Part shown: positions 11,671 through 22,714 of the stretch, in pieces | Layout of the letters: each line of letters starts with the position of its first letter | How positions within the stretch are numbered: position 1 is the stretch's first letter | From: Atkinsonella hypoxylon | Taxonomy: Eukaryota > Ascomycota > Sordariomycetes > Hypocreales > Clavicipitaceae | Direction: 5' to 3' | NCBI GenBank assembly: GCA_000729835.1 | Contig: JFHB01000019.1 | Location: 124,001-188,000, forward strand | DNA: 64,000 nt | Made by a program: the position numbers and the translations under genes | The notes under the pieces: generated by a model | What the model was told of the DNA's origin: nothing | The model's input: only the letters and a program-made list of their open reading frames with translations | The model's database searches: none

Positions 11671-13962
11671 GTAGACTCCGAAGCCTGAGAAGCTTTCGAC
11701 TGGCAGGAGCGGCTCCCCGTTCGGACAAACATGGAGTCATGGCTGAGGGGCCCGAGAATTGACGGAGGACTGGTCCAGTCACTGGGTCCTTCACAATCAC
11801 AATTAAAAAAATTCAAAAAAAATTCAAAAAATTCTATGTGCTAACTTGGTGAAAAGACCTGGTCGGATGGACTGATGCGTCGAGACGCCATCCATGGCCC
11901 TGGCGCTCCCTCGAATGTCTGGTTCTCAAATTTCTGGCGCATCTGATCTGAATAGTCGCCGCACCATAAAACAGCTGGCACCAGTTGACTAACTCGTCGT
12001 GGACACCGCAACGCCAAAAAAGTGGCATGATATGATGGTGTGCTGACTGGCGTTGAGGAAGTTGTGCAGCAAAAATGGGCTGATCTGACGGGCAGGGTCG
12101 GTGGGGCTCCGCCGTTAGCGCCTGGCTGTTTCTCGCACGTACCTCTTGCACTTGCCTGGTGACTCGCCTGGAGTGTCGTGGAGTGCCGTGGAGTCTTGCT
12201 TGTTGGGAGTGCCGGGCCCTCCTTCGACATTTGCCTCCACAACTCCATCTTTTCTTCATCGTGATTAACTATGATCATACAATCTACCTCCATACGCCGT
12301 GCTCCGTTCATGATTATAACTTGAGCGCGTGTAGGGGCCATGTCAAGGCTCTGTTGTTGTTGATGTTGTCTAGGAGCCTTGTCCCCACTGCACATTCACA
12401 GTAAGCGCGCAACCTCCTGCCAACCAGTCATGCCGTTTGAACAATTAGTTACAAAGGAAACCTCGCATCATGTCATCCGATTAAAATTGTCTTGCTGACC
12501 AAGTCAGGGCCCGGAACTCAGCCAGCAGCCTCTTCTCTCCCTCCCCAGGATCATTCTTGACTTGATAGTTCAACTGTCCTTCACGTCCTTCACGTCTTTG
12601 CGTACAATGACGTTCCAGTTGTCCATGGCAAATTGCTGTCCACCGGCCGTGGCATATTTCTGGCCGTACTGGCCGACGGATCGCTCCCTGCAGCCCCTTG
12701 CACTATGTCAAGCCAGCTATGCAGTTGATAGCGCTCTCTACTTTGCCAAACCCGTTGATAATTCCAATTGATGGCCTGGTTCACAGTGCTCTTTGTGATT
12801 TATCGAAAAGGCACATTGGAGAAGACCGTTCATCGCTACACCGCCAAAGTAGCTCTGTTCCACGTAAAGGCTAAGCGACCACAGTTTTCTGGCCCAGGGC
12901 CATTGCCCGGAGCAGACCCAGTTCTTTGCCTTCGAGCCCTGGTCTTCAAGAATACGGATGCTTGTATACTGCACGCTGACTGGCTCTCCATTATTTGGTT
13001 CTGGAGCACAACCCAAAATCTTTCCACTTGATACCTGCATCTACCTCGAGCTAGTGATACTCGTTCCAGCTTGCCATTCTTCTTTCTTGTTCATCGCCGA
13101 CTTGTTACTCCTTTTACCCATTTTCGAGCCAACTATCTCGATAGAGCAGGTGGACTTGGACCCGCTGGACAGCGCTGTTGAAGCTTTGAAAGTTTCCCGG
13201 GAAGACTTTCACTTCCAATTGCAATTCCTCTACATCATAACCTTCTATAAGAGTTTTAACGCGCTCGCCTGCATTGTTCAATCATGTGTCTTGTCAGCTT
13301 CGATGCTTCCGATATACTTTGACATGGTCACACCTTGGCCTTGGTCTTGGCAGCATGTTAGAAGCCACAAAGGCAGGAGTGCAAGTGTTCTCAAAATTGC
13401 CATTCTGATTGCAGTATTGAAATTTCGTTTACACGAAGCGCCAAAAGCACGATAAATTTGTGAATCGCTAAAGATCTTACCCACAACTTGTTCTCTCCAC
13501 TCCCGTTTTTACTTGATGAAACGGCATTTTATAGTTCCGCTTTTCATCTCGGTTCTTCTATCGTGTATTGGACGTAACAACCATGAATAAAGCACGAATC
13601 AAGAAATATCCCTTTACCCCAAGACTGGACGGAGTTCAAGTCCTGATCAATCACTTACCCCCTGTACACGTTTATGGACTTCTATCAGGGTGGGAGGAAG
13701 CAGTGCCGCATCTGAACTAGGCCATTACAGCTGTGTAGTTCAGAACCTGCCTTGGCCTTAGATCGAGTTGGAGCAATAACGCCTGCCGTTACGACTCTAT
13801 TATTTGAGTTGCAGATTACAAAAGGTACTATGCAGGATCAGTCATCGGGTGTGTACATACTCCTTCGTACGCAATAAGTCGATTTCAAATCCTGTACCCG
13901 ATTTTTGACGAAGTCTGCTGTCGCGCGCCAAGCCAAGTTATGCCAGCCCTGTCCACGTGGCA

Positions 13963-14043
13963 GTCAAATTACACGAGCACACGCGCCCGTCTGCAGTACG
14001 TATTAACGTGTATTTGTAGGCGGGCGGGCTCGTGTAATTTGAC
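13963..14043. repeat. Perfect 16-bp inverted repeat around a 49-bp loop
   Basis: GTCAAATTACACGAGC at 13963-13978 is matched exactly by its reverse complement GCTCGTGTAATTTGAC at 14028-14043. The interior starts with CGCGCCCG and ends with CGGGCGGG, so the stem can partly extend. The 81-bp unit resembles a very short MITE or a transposon footprint. I see no clear target-site duplication and no coding sequence inside. Confidence 0.85.
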
Positions 14044-14846
14044 ATCCCCTTACCTGCCTTCTAAGTCAATTCTAATGCGGCCCCGCCTGCTTACATAGAC
14101 TTTTTCTCACGTATAACGTCACCACAATAAGCCTGATGCTCCAACACCGTCTCAAGTGGCGGAGTCATCCACACGAGTCATCAAGTTGATGGGAGCTTAC
14201 GCTATTCCGTCGTCGCATTTTACGTTTTGTCCCATGAGAAAAAAAAAAAAATTCCAGTCACGCGAAAGCAAAGTTTTGGCACACACGCGGCATCTCTGCT
14301 GCGAAAGAGCACATACCAAAACTGAAGGCATTTATTATCCGGTCTCATCTTTTGATGTCGGACCCTAGCGCAGTTGGTATGCGGGTGCGCAAATCGTGAG
14401 AGCAGAGCCGCGGCCTCGTGAGCTTGCATATCGATCAGGCCACCCAAAAAGCCTTGGTTTCGATGGTCAACCTCTTTTTGTACGTACTCAGGAAGTCGAT
14501 GGTCCTGAAACACGTTATGCGACCGGGCCAGCAAAGTTGAGGTCGTACAAGCGCCCGACCGACGCTGTCCTCATCCGGACGTGTGTTACCAGTGTCGCCT
14601 GCGAAACGATAATACTGCAAGTGTTGTAGATAAGTAGCACCAAGCAAGAAATCCCATACATACTCTAACCACTTATATTAAATCCCGTCTACATTACAAT
14701 TGGCGATCCTTGTCCTCACATTACCCCGGGCGTACCCGCTTGCATCAATTTGCTGTGTATGCCCGCCTTGGCCCATGTTTGACTCTTCTTGTCTCAAACC
14801 CTGGCTCTGATAAATTCCCTGCCTTGATTATGCAGCAGCTTGGTTT

Positions 14847-16071
14847 CTATTCTCCTGATACCAAAACGGTACTCCCACTTGGCTCGGAATTTTGGCTGAC
14901 GACGCCTTGATATAGCGCGTCAATATCCTGCACGACATGTCTGCCTGACCAGTTCTTCATGGAGCCTTGCAACATGGATCGCACAATAGTGCCGTACCAT
15001 TCTGGTAGGACCCTTAGCCAAGGAAGAACGGAGGCTACCTCTGGAAGAGTAACAGTGCCGCTCCGTCCAGTGAGAACCTGTTTAACCACTGCTTCTCCCA
15101 CGCTGTCCGGATGAAGCGACGGCACGAGAAACCTGTTGCCGTGGTTGAAACCAGCGAACAGAGCAGTTTGCGTGTGGCCCACATGAACGACAACAGTTCG
15201 CACCTTGGGGGCATTATAGCGAAATTTGAGCTCTCCGCCAAGGCCCTCGTGGAATGCTAACGCAGATGCCTTAGAAGCTACATAGTCAATCATGTTTGGA
15301 AGCGATACCCATGCAGCGAGCGACGATACTGTAACAATCATTCCGTGATTCTTCGCAATCATGTTACCCAAGAAAGCCTTAGTAACCCAGTACTGAGCTA
15401 GCGCATTTACGTCAAAGGTGAATCGGACATCTGCGGGCTCGGCCTCCATGATGGTCTTTCCTCGGACGACACCAGCATTGTGGACGATAACAGTCGGGTG
15501 GCCGACTTCAGCCCGAACTCGATCCGCTACCGAGTTTACTGATTCCGGCAGTCTAAGATCGCACTGGTAGTAGTGGACTCTTGAGGCTGCGTTTGGCACG
15601 TCAGCCAGTATTGAACGACAGCACTTACATCACGGCAGAGAAGAAAACAGAAGTGAAGGAAAACGGCGGTGACGTACAAGTCTTGATAGTCATTGGCTGT
15701 ATGTCCAGCACAACGACAGTGATGCCCTTCTCGGCGAAGCATCGGACGATGGTAGCGCCAATGCCAGCTGCGCCGCCCGTGACGACCACGATCTCTTTAG
15801 ACCAGACGTACTTGTCGTTGACCCAGTTGTTTTGCATCTTGTCAGAGTACCACGCGCTCAGACGTCTAATGATGGAGAGATAAAATAGAATACGCAGTTG
15901 TCGAGCTGCCTTGGGGTGCAAAATTGACCAGTCCTGCCCCTTCTTGGAATATCGCGCGAGAAGGACAAGCGGCAGGAGAAGCGAGGGGTTGAGGGCGGTT
16001 CTGCGGAGGAGCTTCAAGATGACCTCGAAGCTGAATCCCTCGCGGGGGATGAAGCCTTGGTGCATAGGCAT
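14847..16071 (-). CDS. Short-chain dehydrogenase/reductase, retinol-dehydrogenase-like
   Basis: NAD(P)-dependent oxidoreductase of the classical SDR fold, closest in layout to the membrane-associated SDR16C/RDH group acting on lipophilic alcohols or ketones. Two exons, 16071-15678 and 15586-14847, give 377 aa. The N-terminal ~85 residues contain hydrophobic stretches (PSLLLPLVLLARY, LRILFYLSIIRR) that could anchor it to the ER or lipid droplets. Seen motifs: cofactor loop VVVTGGAAGIG, structural VIVHNAGVV, catalytic Ser in VSSLAAWVS and YVASK (YxxxK). The intron has donor GTACGT, branch CTGAC and acceptor GCAG; this join was chosen because phase fits, and the residues at the junction (IKT-S-SRVHYY) are the least certain part. 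The frame stays open to 16140, but only by a non-ATG codon. Substrate unknown. Confidence 0.88.
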
Positions 16072-16883
16072 GATGGCTGATTGCGCCGCGGTTTCGGACC
16101 GAGATGCTGACGATATTTCCTTGTTGATTTCGTGTGGCACGTTGATATGTGTCTTGGGTAGGTGTCTTGGGTAGATAAGCTGGGCAATATAACCTGGTTG
16201 ACTATTGCTCTTCCAAGATGAATACAGGAAGCAATCCCTTTTCGCAAAAAAAGGCCAGTGCTCTTGTCTTGCAGGAGAACGCGCAGAAATCTTAGGTCAA
16301 TTGGGAACGTCGACGTGAAGAATTAAGGTTAGCAGTAGACATGGGTTGAAAATGGAGGTTGATGTCTTAAATCGATTCAAGAACGTCGCCTCACGGCCGG
16401 ATGAACCATCCATGCATGTGTGAGCTTCTGCAACTTGCTCCTGGCATGAAAGGCAACCGCAACCGAGGTACAAACCGCTGTAGTCATGCTCTGTGCGGGG
16501 AAGCTGGAGCTGGAGCTTTGCCGGTAAGCGAAGGGGGCAAAAAAAGGGGGGGGGGGGGCTAGCGGACTTTGGGGTAATGAGGTGGGCCAATGCCTACTGT
16601 AAGCTCATTCCACATGGGCAGGAAACATTTGAAGCCATGGGTGCTCTGCAAGGGCTGGTGCTGTCCGATGCTTCCTGTGCTCCATTCCTCTGATAGAACG
16701 AGAACTCGTTTACAGCGGCGCTGTAATGTCAAGAGACATGCCTCCAATCTCCATGGAAGCCACAAATGCTTTCATTCCATTCCTCGGTCTAACTATGTAT
16801 GGTGTCTTTCCTTACACACTTGGCCTGCACTCTATCATCGAAGCCCCCAGGACAATATCCCGATCACTACGTGGACCATAACC
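16072..16883. other. Intergenic region
   Basis: No gene recognised. A run of G (about 16548-16557) sits in the middle. It contains the 5' leader of the SDR gene and the 3' end of the membrane-protein gene. Confidence 0.4.
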
Positions 16884-17968
16884 TCAAGCACCAATTTGAT
16901 GTTCAACATCGCTCCCGCTCGCGATCGTTTTGTAGTGGCTCCACTGATTGACATACGATATCTTCCCTTGCGAACTGACGAGGGAAGCAAGAGTCGCAGC
17001 TGGATCAGTAGCAGCAGGGCTTATCGGTGAAACGTCGTGAAACGTCGTCACAGTGGTATTTGGGGCCTCGGAGATGCTTATGGCTGGTAGTTCAACGGCA
17101 GCTATTCCCGTCCCGTCCATCTCGAATGTCTGGCTTGGCGGACGATTGATTCGTGCCGGCTGATCAACTCGACCTATAGGCAAGTATTAGCAATTCCCCA
17201 AGATTTTTGTTCTTTCCAGGTTTGAAAAAAATGATCTTTCTGACAATGGAAATGGAATAACACTTTACAGTGGGAGACAACGGAAGAAAGCCACCTACCT
17301 CCAAATGGAGCAAACGGGTCGCCATCAGAAGGCACATTTCTATTTTGAGAAGGATTGAATTTCTCAAACGCGTTTGCATTTGACTCGCCTCCAAGTGTCT
17401 CCGTCTCACTCGCATCATGACTGCATCGTCGATTCCTCCGATTTCTCGAGACGCAAATTAGAACTATAATGATCACGAGGATAACCGTCCCGCCTGTTGC
17501 TGCTCCCGCTATAGCTCCAGATGATAACCCTCCACCTGAGCTGGGCTCAGACGACGCAGACGAAGTGGTTGTTGAAACGGGGAAACAAGTTGAGCAGATA
17601 GTCGACGAGGCAGGCGCTGCTGTGCTGACATCCCCTGTTGACGACTCAGTCGATGTCGGTGCTTCTGAGAACACTACGGTATGTTTCGTAATCGTAACGA
17701 CCGAGTTGTTGGGAATAGTGTGCGTGACACCAGAATCAGTTCTTGTCGTCAACGTCGGAGGAAGAGAAGACGGTGCAGAATCGGCGCTCGCCGTCGTCGC
17801 CGTCGTCGCCATTGATAGAGAGTCAGAATTCAAATCTGCCGAACCCAACTCCCTTTCTTTAGGCATGGAAAGGGACGGACATTCTCGAAAACAAGGATTC
17901 ACAGAGAATTTGTTGATGCGGCAGAAATACTCCAAGTTGTCTGGAGTACAGATGTATACTCCCCCCAT
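16884..17968 (-). CDS. Ser/Thr-rich single-pass membrane protein, unknown function, 5' end uncertain
   Basis: Two exons, 17968-17299 and 17173-16884, encode 319 aa. Order of parts: a short Cys-containing start (VYICTPDNLEYFCRINKF...), a long Ser/Thr/Ala-rich stretch likely to be O-glycosylated, a Gly-rich linker, one strong membrane span (about residues 153-176, ending VILVIIIVLICVS), a basic stop-transfer RNRRNRR and an acidic/Ser cytosolic tail. The layout resembles fungal wall-stress-sensor-like or Mid2-like proteins, but there is no WSC domain, so no function is given. A Cys/Ser-rich outer part needs a signal peptide. None lies in this frame, yet a perfect candidate (RPFVFSIVLVVFVFGLTHA) is encoded just upstream (18023-17979) in a different frame, separated only by a run of six G. 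The listed start may therefore be wrong or the gene may be broken. Confidence 0.65.
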
Positions 17969-19115
17969 GTTGAGCCTGCATGGGTTAGCCCGAAGACGAA
18001 AACGACGAGGACAATAGAAAAGACGAATGGACGATCTAAAGGCGTGTCAATATCGGCTGCCTTGCTCTTGATCCCCTGGTATAGTATGGTATGGTATGGT
18101 ATGGAGAGGAGCAGTGAAGCGTGCGTTTGTTCCCCCACTGCAAGCCAACACGGAACGTGAATCAACCTCCGCTCGTCCAAAGCCAGAATCCGGCAAAGAT
18201 TGATGCCACAAGGTCGGAGGAATGACAGAAACTAGGTGGGTAGAAAAAGAAGCTGGGCTGTTCGACGGCTGGCTACAGGTGAACAGGCCACCCTGTGGCA
18301 CAAATGCCACTTGCCGGCCAGGGAGATTTCTCGACGAGCCGTTTCTTCGAGGTGCGCTCGGCAAAGCGATTTCCTCATTGACGGAACCTCTTGGCTATTG
18401 TGATCCTGTAATCCTAGAGTGATATCCGAGATTTGCCTACACATACGCATATGCATGCCCTCGTTGGTTCAGGATTCGCAGTTGAACACGAGTTGATTCG
18501 TCACGTCGACCTCATCTCGATTAACCTAACTTGAGTCCAGCCTTGCAAACCAAATGAATTCTGCAACAGCTTCTGCGTTTATCCCGTCCTCGGATCATCC
18601 TTGTAAAGAAGACACTGGATGTAGTTTCGGGATCCAAGCAAACAGTTGATCGAGGAGAGGGTGTGACACCACGTTTTATCTGCAAAACAAGTGCAACAGC
18701 CTTTTCGAATCCACCTTGGTAATACTCCTGTTTCTTTGAGTATTGGCCTCTTTGGAGCATGTGCCCTGACATCCATACATGTTTATGCGAATTAGTTTGC
18801 CAAGAAATGTGACTATCGTCCCATCCAATACCAAAGGCATTTGGGTTCCTGTATTATGCTCAGAACGAAAAGGTATTGCAGATCACCGTAGCCCATTTGT
18901 CTTCTTTTCACTTCGTTGATCTCACTTGGCATTCATCGAGTGTTGTGTATACTCTCCTTACATATGACGGGTAAGCAGATAGCGCCATGTCCAAGAAAAC
19001 GCCAATTCGTCCATTATATAACTCGAATCTTCGGCCCATAGCTACCGAATATGCTTTTCAGATGACAATGCCCAGCAAGAATGTATGTACAAAGAGACCC
19101 CTCCCTCGGACCAGT
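17969..19115. other. Intergenic, includes orphan signal-peptide-like segment and TATGG repeat
   Basis: The segment 18047-17969 on the minus strand encodes a hydrophobic leader in a frame different from the downstream gene and without any ATG. A (TATGG)n repeat lies at about 18084-18104. No other gene recognised between here and the 3' end of PUF6. Confidence 0.45.
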
Positions 19116-21223
19116 TTACAACTTCTCAAGCAACAGCTTGCTACCCGCGTTTCCGACAGGGGCCTCAGACTTCCTTTTACCCTTCTTCCCACCTTTCTCT
19201 GCCTCCTTTTCCTCTCCAGCCTCCTTGGCAGCTCGTTGTTCTGGCGTCATTTCTGTAGCGGCCTTCTCCAAGACTTTCTTGTTCTTCTTCAATGTCTTTT
19301 TCAATGCCTCAGAACTGCTGAACGTGCTCGATTCGACCAAGCCTACGACCACGAACGAGCTCGGGCCCGTAGCCCAGTCAATGATGTAGTCCTTGATTAC
19401 CGGGTACAGAATGTCGGCGAAGTTAAGAGGAGGATCGGTGGGGATGATTTTGTTAGCCGCCTTATCATATCTGCCACCCTGGATAAGAGATTTCAACATG
19501 CGGCCGCCGAATGGTGTAGCTGAGATGTGAGGTCGGGCCATGGCATCGTCTGCAGGCTCTTCCTTGGGATCACCAGCAGCAGATCTAGCGATGGCTTCCA
19601 GTGCTGCAGCCTTGTTGTCACCGGTCCCAGACAGAAGAACATTGGTGATGAACTGGCATCCAAAAGCAGTAGATGTCAAATCAAGAGCACCCTGTTCAAT
19701 AGCCGATAGCAAATATGGTGAAAGTGCAGTCGACAGTTCCCGTTGACGTACATCATCGTCTTTCTTGCTTGTCGTTTTTCGAATCTCGTGCACCTCCTTG
19801 AGAATCTCGACGTCGAATGAGTGACTAGGTGGGAACAAAGACTTGGACAGTCCCTCAGACGGGTACAAAAACGTCGTCCTGGCGTAGGGATTGTTGGCAG
19901 CGCCGACAATGTTTTGTGTAGTCTCGTCTGCGTTCTCTCCCACAAGTTCTGGGAAGATGGTTTTCGCTGTAAGCTTGGTATCGTCAACAACGTCGTAAGC
20001 CGCCAAGATGACCGTATGGCCATAAACGTCGCCAGACATTAGAGCATAGGTATCTTTGAAGACCTTGAGATATTGTTTTCGGTCCTTGGCCGATCCATAT
20101 GCCAACAGAAGGCAGGAGAGTTTGGCACCAGACTTTGTAAAAGCCATGTTCTTCAGCAAATCACCACCTTCATCTCCCTTGACCATTTCAATGAACTCAT
20201 TAAACTCTTCACTTCCAGTTTGTGTGTTGAGAAAGTATTGCCACATGGCGTCATGCAACATGGTAAAGCCCGACATACGTTTCTGCACAAGAGAATTAAT
20301 CATATCCAACAAGGTCTTCATAATGGGGCCGCGCTTGCTCGGCGCGGCCGCCAAGATTTCTTTCAGATCTGCGGTGGGCTTGGCGTCCTTTGTCAACTCT
20401 CGGATACTGAATTCCGGGCCATACCATTCCCTCAGCATCACAGCCTTCTGTTCCTTGGTAGCGACCGTTCGGTAGATGTCATCGAGAATCCATGAAGCCT
20501 CAGAGTGGTGAATAAGCTTGCGAACTTTGCCGTAAAAGTTGGGTATAACCAGATCTCGGATTTCGTCATCATGATGGACGAGCAGTTTTCCTATCAAGAA
20601 CTTGGCATACTTGCTTTCGGCGAGTTGGGCATAGGTGCCTTCTAGTTCCCGCGCAATCTGCTTTCTTTGGTCGGGAGTGGCGTATTTGATAGCGGTTTGG
20701 ACTGCTCGAACCGCGTCATGCTTGAGTACGAAATCTTTGCAGCGGCCAGTGATGATGCCAAAGAGCTCTTCGACTAACTGTTGTCGTTCCTCTTTAGGCA
20801 CATGAGATTTCCTTCTCAATCTCTCCCAAATCTTCTTTGTGCGCTGAACTTCGTCGGCTAATGGCTTGGCAGCTTTGCGCTCCAGTGCCAGTTGTTTCTG
20901 TTTCGCATGGGACTCCCTTGAAGTTAACCCGGCTGCAGATTCCGCATTAGCATTCGGTTGCAACGCATTTTTTGTTATTGGCCAACTTACTGCGATCAAA
21001 AGTGTGACCATCGGCACCTGAACCACCTTTTTTTGGGGCCCCCAGAGTCGTTTCCGTTCAGCTGCACTCCGCCATCGCCTGAATCAGAGTCGGAATCACT
21101 CGAAGTCGAGGCGCTCTGGGTTTTTTTAGGCTCTGCCAGACGAGCCTTTTTCTTCTCGGTCTTCCCTTTACTGCTAGGGGTCATTTTCCTCTTGTTGCCA
21201 GCGGTAACGGGTTTTGCAGCCAT
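19116..21223 (-). CDS. PUF6: Pumilio-repeat protein PUF6, ribosome biogenesis and mRNA control (frameshift in exon 1)
   Basis: Puf6 is a nuclear/nucleolar Pumilio-fold protein needed for 60S subunit assembly and, in yeast, ASH1 mRNA repression. Exon 2 (20932-19116, 605 codons) carries the conserved LADEVQRTKKIWERLRRK motif, a run of PUF repeats (from about KDFVLKHDAVRAVQTAIKYA) and the C-terminal CPL domain, ending in a basic KKGKRKSE tail. Exon 1 starts at 21223 with a Lys/Ser/Asp-rich nucleolar-type N-terminus and ends at 20991 with a GTAAGT donor. The donor phase fits exon 2 only if the reading frame changes at a run of seven A on the coding strand (about 21034-21028): before it the frame reads NGNDSGGPKK, after it GGSGADGHTFDR. 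Six A would keep the frame. This is either an assembly error or a real lesion; the rest of the gene is intact and clearly under selection. Head-to-head with GIR2. Confidence 0.9.
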
Positions 21224-21543
21224 GGTGAGAATGAGGTCTGGCGTCTAAAATCCTAATTGGGAAGTTGTCGTGATAAAAGCAGCACAACCTGAACCCCCAA
21301 ATTCCTGCGACCAAACTTTCGGTTAGGCAGATCCCCAAATTTTTTTGAGAATCTGCCCGGGCGGTGAGTAGTGCATCAAGCCTTGAACGAGACTAGAGAA
21401 CCCCGCTATGGAGCATCCAGGGTCCCCGCCTGTGTTCCTGGGAGGCAGTGGCTGTCGAAAGAACTCGGCATTTCGAGTACCAACCAGATATCACTACCAT
21501 TGAGTCTCGAGGCGCGCTTGAAGCTGCCGAAATCCTCGTCGCC
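21224..21543. promoter_or_regulatory. Shared divergent promoter PUF6/GIR2 with RRPE-like element
   Basis: The 320-bp gap separates two divergent start codons. AAATTTTTTTGAGA at 21337-21350 resembles the yeast ribosomal RNA processing element (RRPE, consensus around AAAAATTTT) and lies 114 bp upstream of the PUF6 ATG. Similar motifs occur upstream of ACL4 and NSA2 in this window. Function is inferred from motif likeness and the roles of the genes. Confidence 0.45.
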
Positions 21544-22314
21544 ATGGGTCGTGAGGAACAAGTAGAAGAGCGCGAGGTCCTAGAGTCCATCTTTCCCGAA
21601 GAAATCACAGGTATAACCTCAGCCATCGCGCTTCAAGTAAGATGCCTTTCTGGGTTCACCAGAAACTGATCGCGGACGCCACCAGATCTGTCCGAGACCG
21701 AATTCCAAATATCAATCAAACTAGACATTCCCGATGAAGACGAGATCTCTGCGCCACAAATCCTCCTTCAAGTCCGCTACCCAGACGAGTACCCCGATGT
21801 AGCACCCCATCTAGACCTCCTCGGCGCACCGAACGCCCCATCACACGAGCACTTCAATATCAGCGAGGACCGAGACCAACTTCTCTCCGGCGTCAAGGAG
21901 ACCATACAGGAAAATCTCGGCATGGCTATGGTGTTCTCCATCGTGTCCACCATCAAAGAAGCCGCAGAGCAAATGATACAAGACCGCAAGGATAGCGTTA
22001 TGAGAGCACACGAAGAAGCACTTCTTGCTGCAGAGAGGGAAGAAAACAAGAAGTTTCACGGCACACAGGTTACGCCAGAGACCTTTTTGAAATGGCGAGA
22101 AGGTTTCCTCAAGGAGATGCAGGAGAAGGAGAAGAGGGAGGAGGAGGAGAGATTGGCCGAGTTGAAGAAGGCTAGGGTTAAGGAAGCGGTTAAGCTGACG
22201 GGGAAGCAATTGTGGCAGAGAGGCCTGGCTGGTAATGCTGATGAGGAGGGTGATGAAGACGACGATGGCGTGCCAACGGAGGGTGTGGAGAAGCTTGCGG
22301 TGAAAGCTGCCTGA
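21544..22314 (+). CDS. GIR2: RWD-domain protein, Gir2/RWDD1 (DFRP2) family
   Basis: Gir2 binds Gcn1 and the ribosome-associated GTPase Rbg2 and tunes the amino-acid starvation response. Two exons, 21544-21610 and 21686-22314, join at EEIT-D-LSETEF to give 231 aa. Residues 1-110 form an RWD domain (EEREVLESIFPEEI, VRYPDEYPDVAPHLDL). A highly charged coiled coil follows (EKEKREEEERLAELKKARV), then TGKQLWQRGLA, a hallmark of the DFRP region, and an acidic DEEGDEDDD tail. Length is close to yeast Gir2. The ATG at 21544 starts exactly at the RWD domain; an ATG-free extension upstream is unlikely to be used. Confidence 0.88.
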
Positions 22315-22714
22315 TTTGACGGGTAGAAATAAGGGTCAAACGGTAGGAAAAGACAATAGAGGACATGTTGTTCGTTTGGATTCTGGAATGGATACCGAAA
22401 TATCTTTTGCTACAACTTGTCGATGGGTCACTGGTAGATTTTGCGAATGAAGGCAGGGATCAAACAGATAAACAACTCGAGTCGCCTGGGAACGTCATAT
22501 GGATGGTATGCTAGGTATATCAACCTCCATAGAGCACATCGTCTATTGAAAGCACGCCACCGTCCAAAGAGGACGTCTATCTGTCCGTCTTCTACAACTT
22601 TAAATTTAACCAAGACGTCTTTATGACAGTCTGCCCGAACGCCGTTTCCATGCCAAAGAAGGTCCACGTCGCATCAGCACTCCGGATTTCCTATTTTCCC
22701 ACAGTCTCGTCTCC
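22315..22714. other. Convergent intergenic region
   Basis: It lies between the 3' ends of GIR2 and ACL4. No gene or repeat is seen. Confidence 0.4.

Larger units (their letters stand above)
11027..14846. other. 3.8 kb gene-poor region
   Basis: No reading frame here has family similarity, splice support or a plausible start. It holds a cluster of TACCTAGGTA palindromes, an A-rich block of AAATTC units at about 11802-11833, a perfect inverted repeat near 14.0 kb, and a box-A-like TAGCGCAGTTGG at about 14367 without a matching tRNA body. The largest open frame, 12395-11841 on the minus strand, looks non-coding. Confidence 0.5.

Noticed and set aside
11841..12395. Minus-strand frame of 184 codons
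   Set aside because: Starts with Gln-rich and His-rich sequence without domain, signal peptide, splice extension or similarity I recognise; composition like other non-coding frames of the gap.
12958..13455. Plus-strand frame of 165 codons with hydrophobic start
   Set aside because: No recognisable family; hydrophobic stretch follows from T-rich DNA, and no promoter or intron signals support it.
14367..14450. Possible tRNA beginning at TAGCGCAGTTGG
   Set aside because: The box A matches, but no box B at the right distance and no acceptor or anticodon stem can be drawn.
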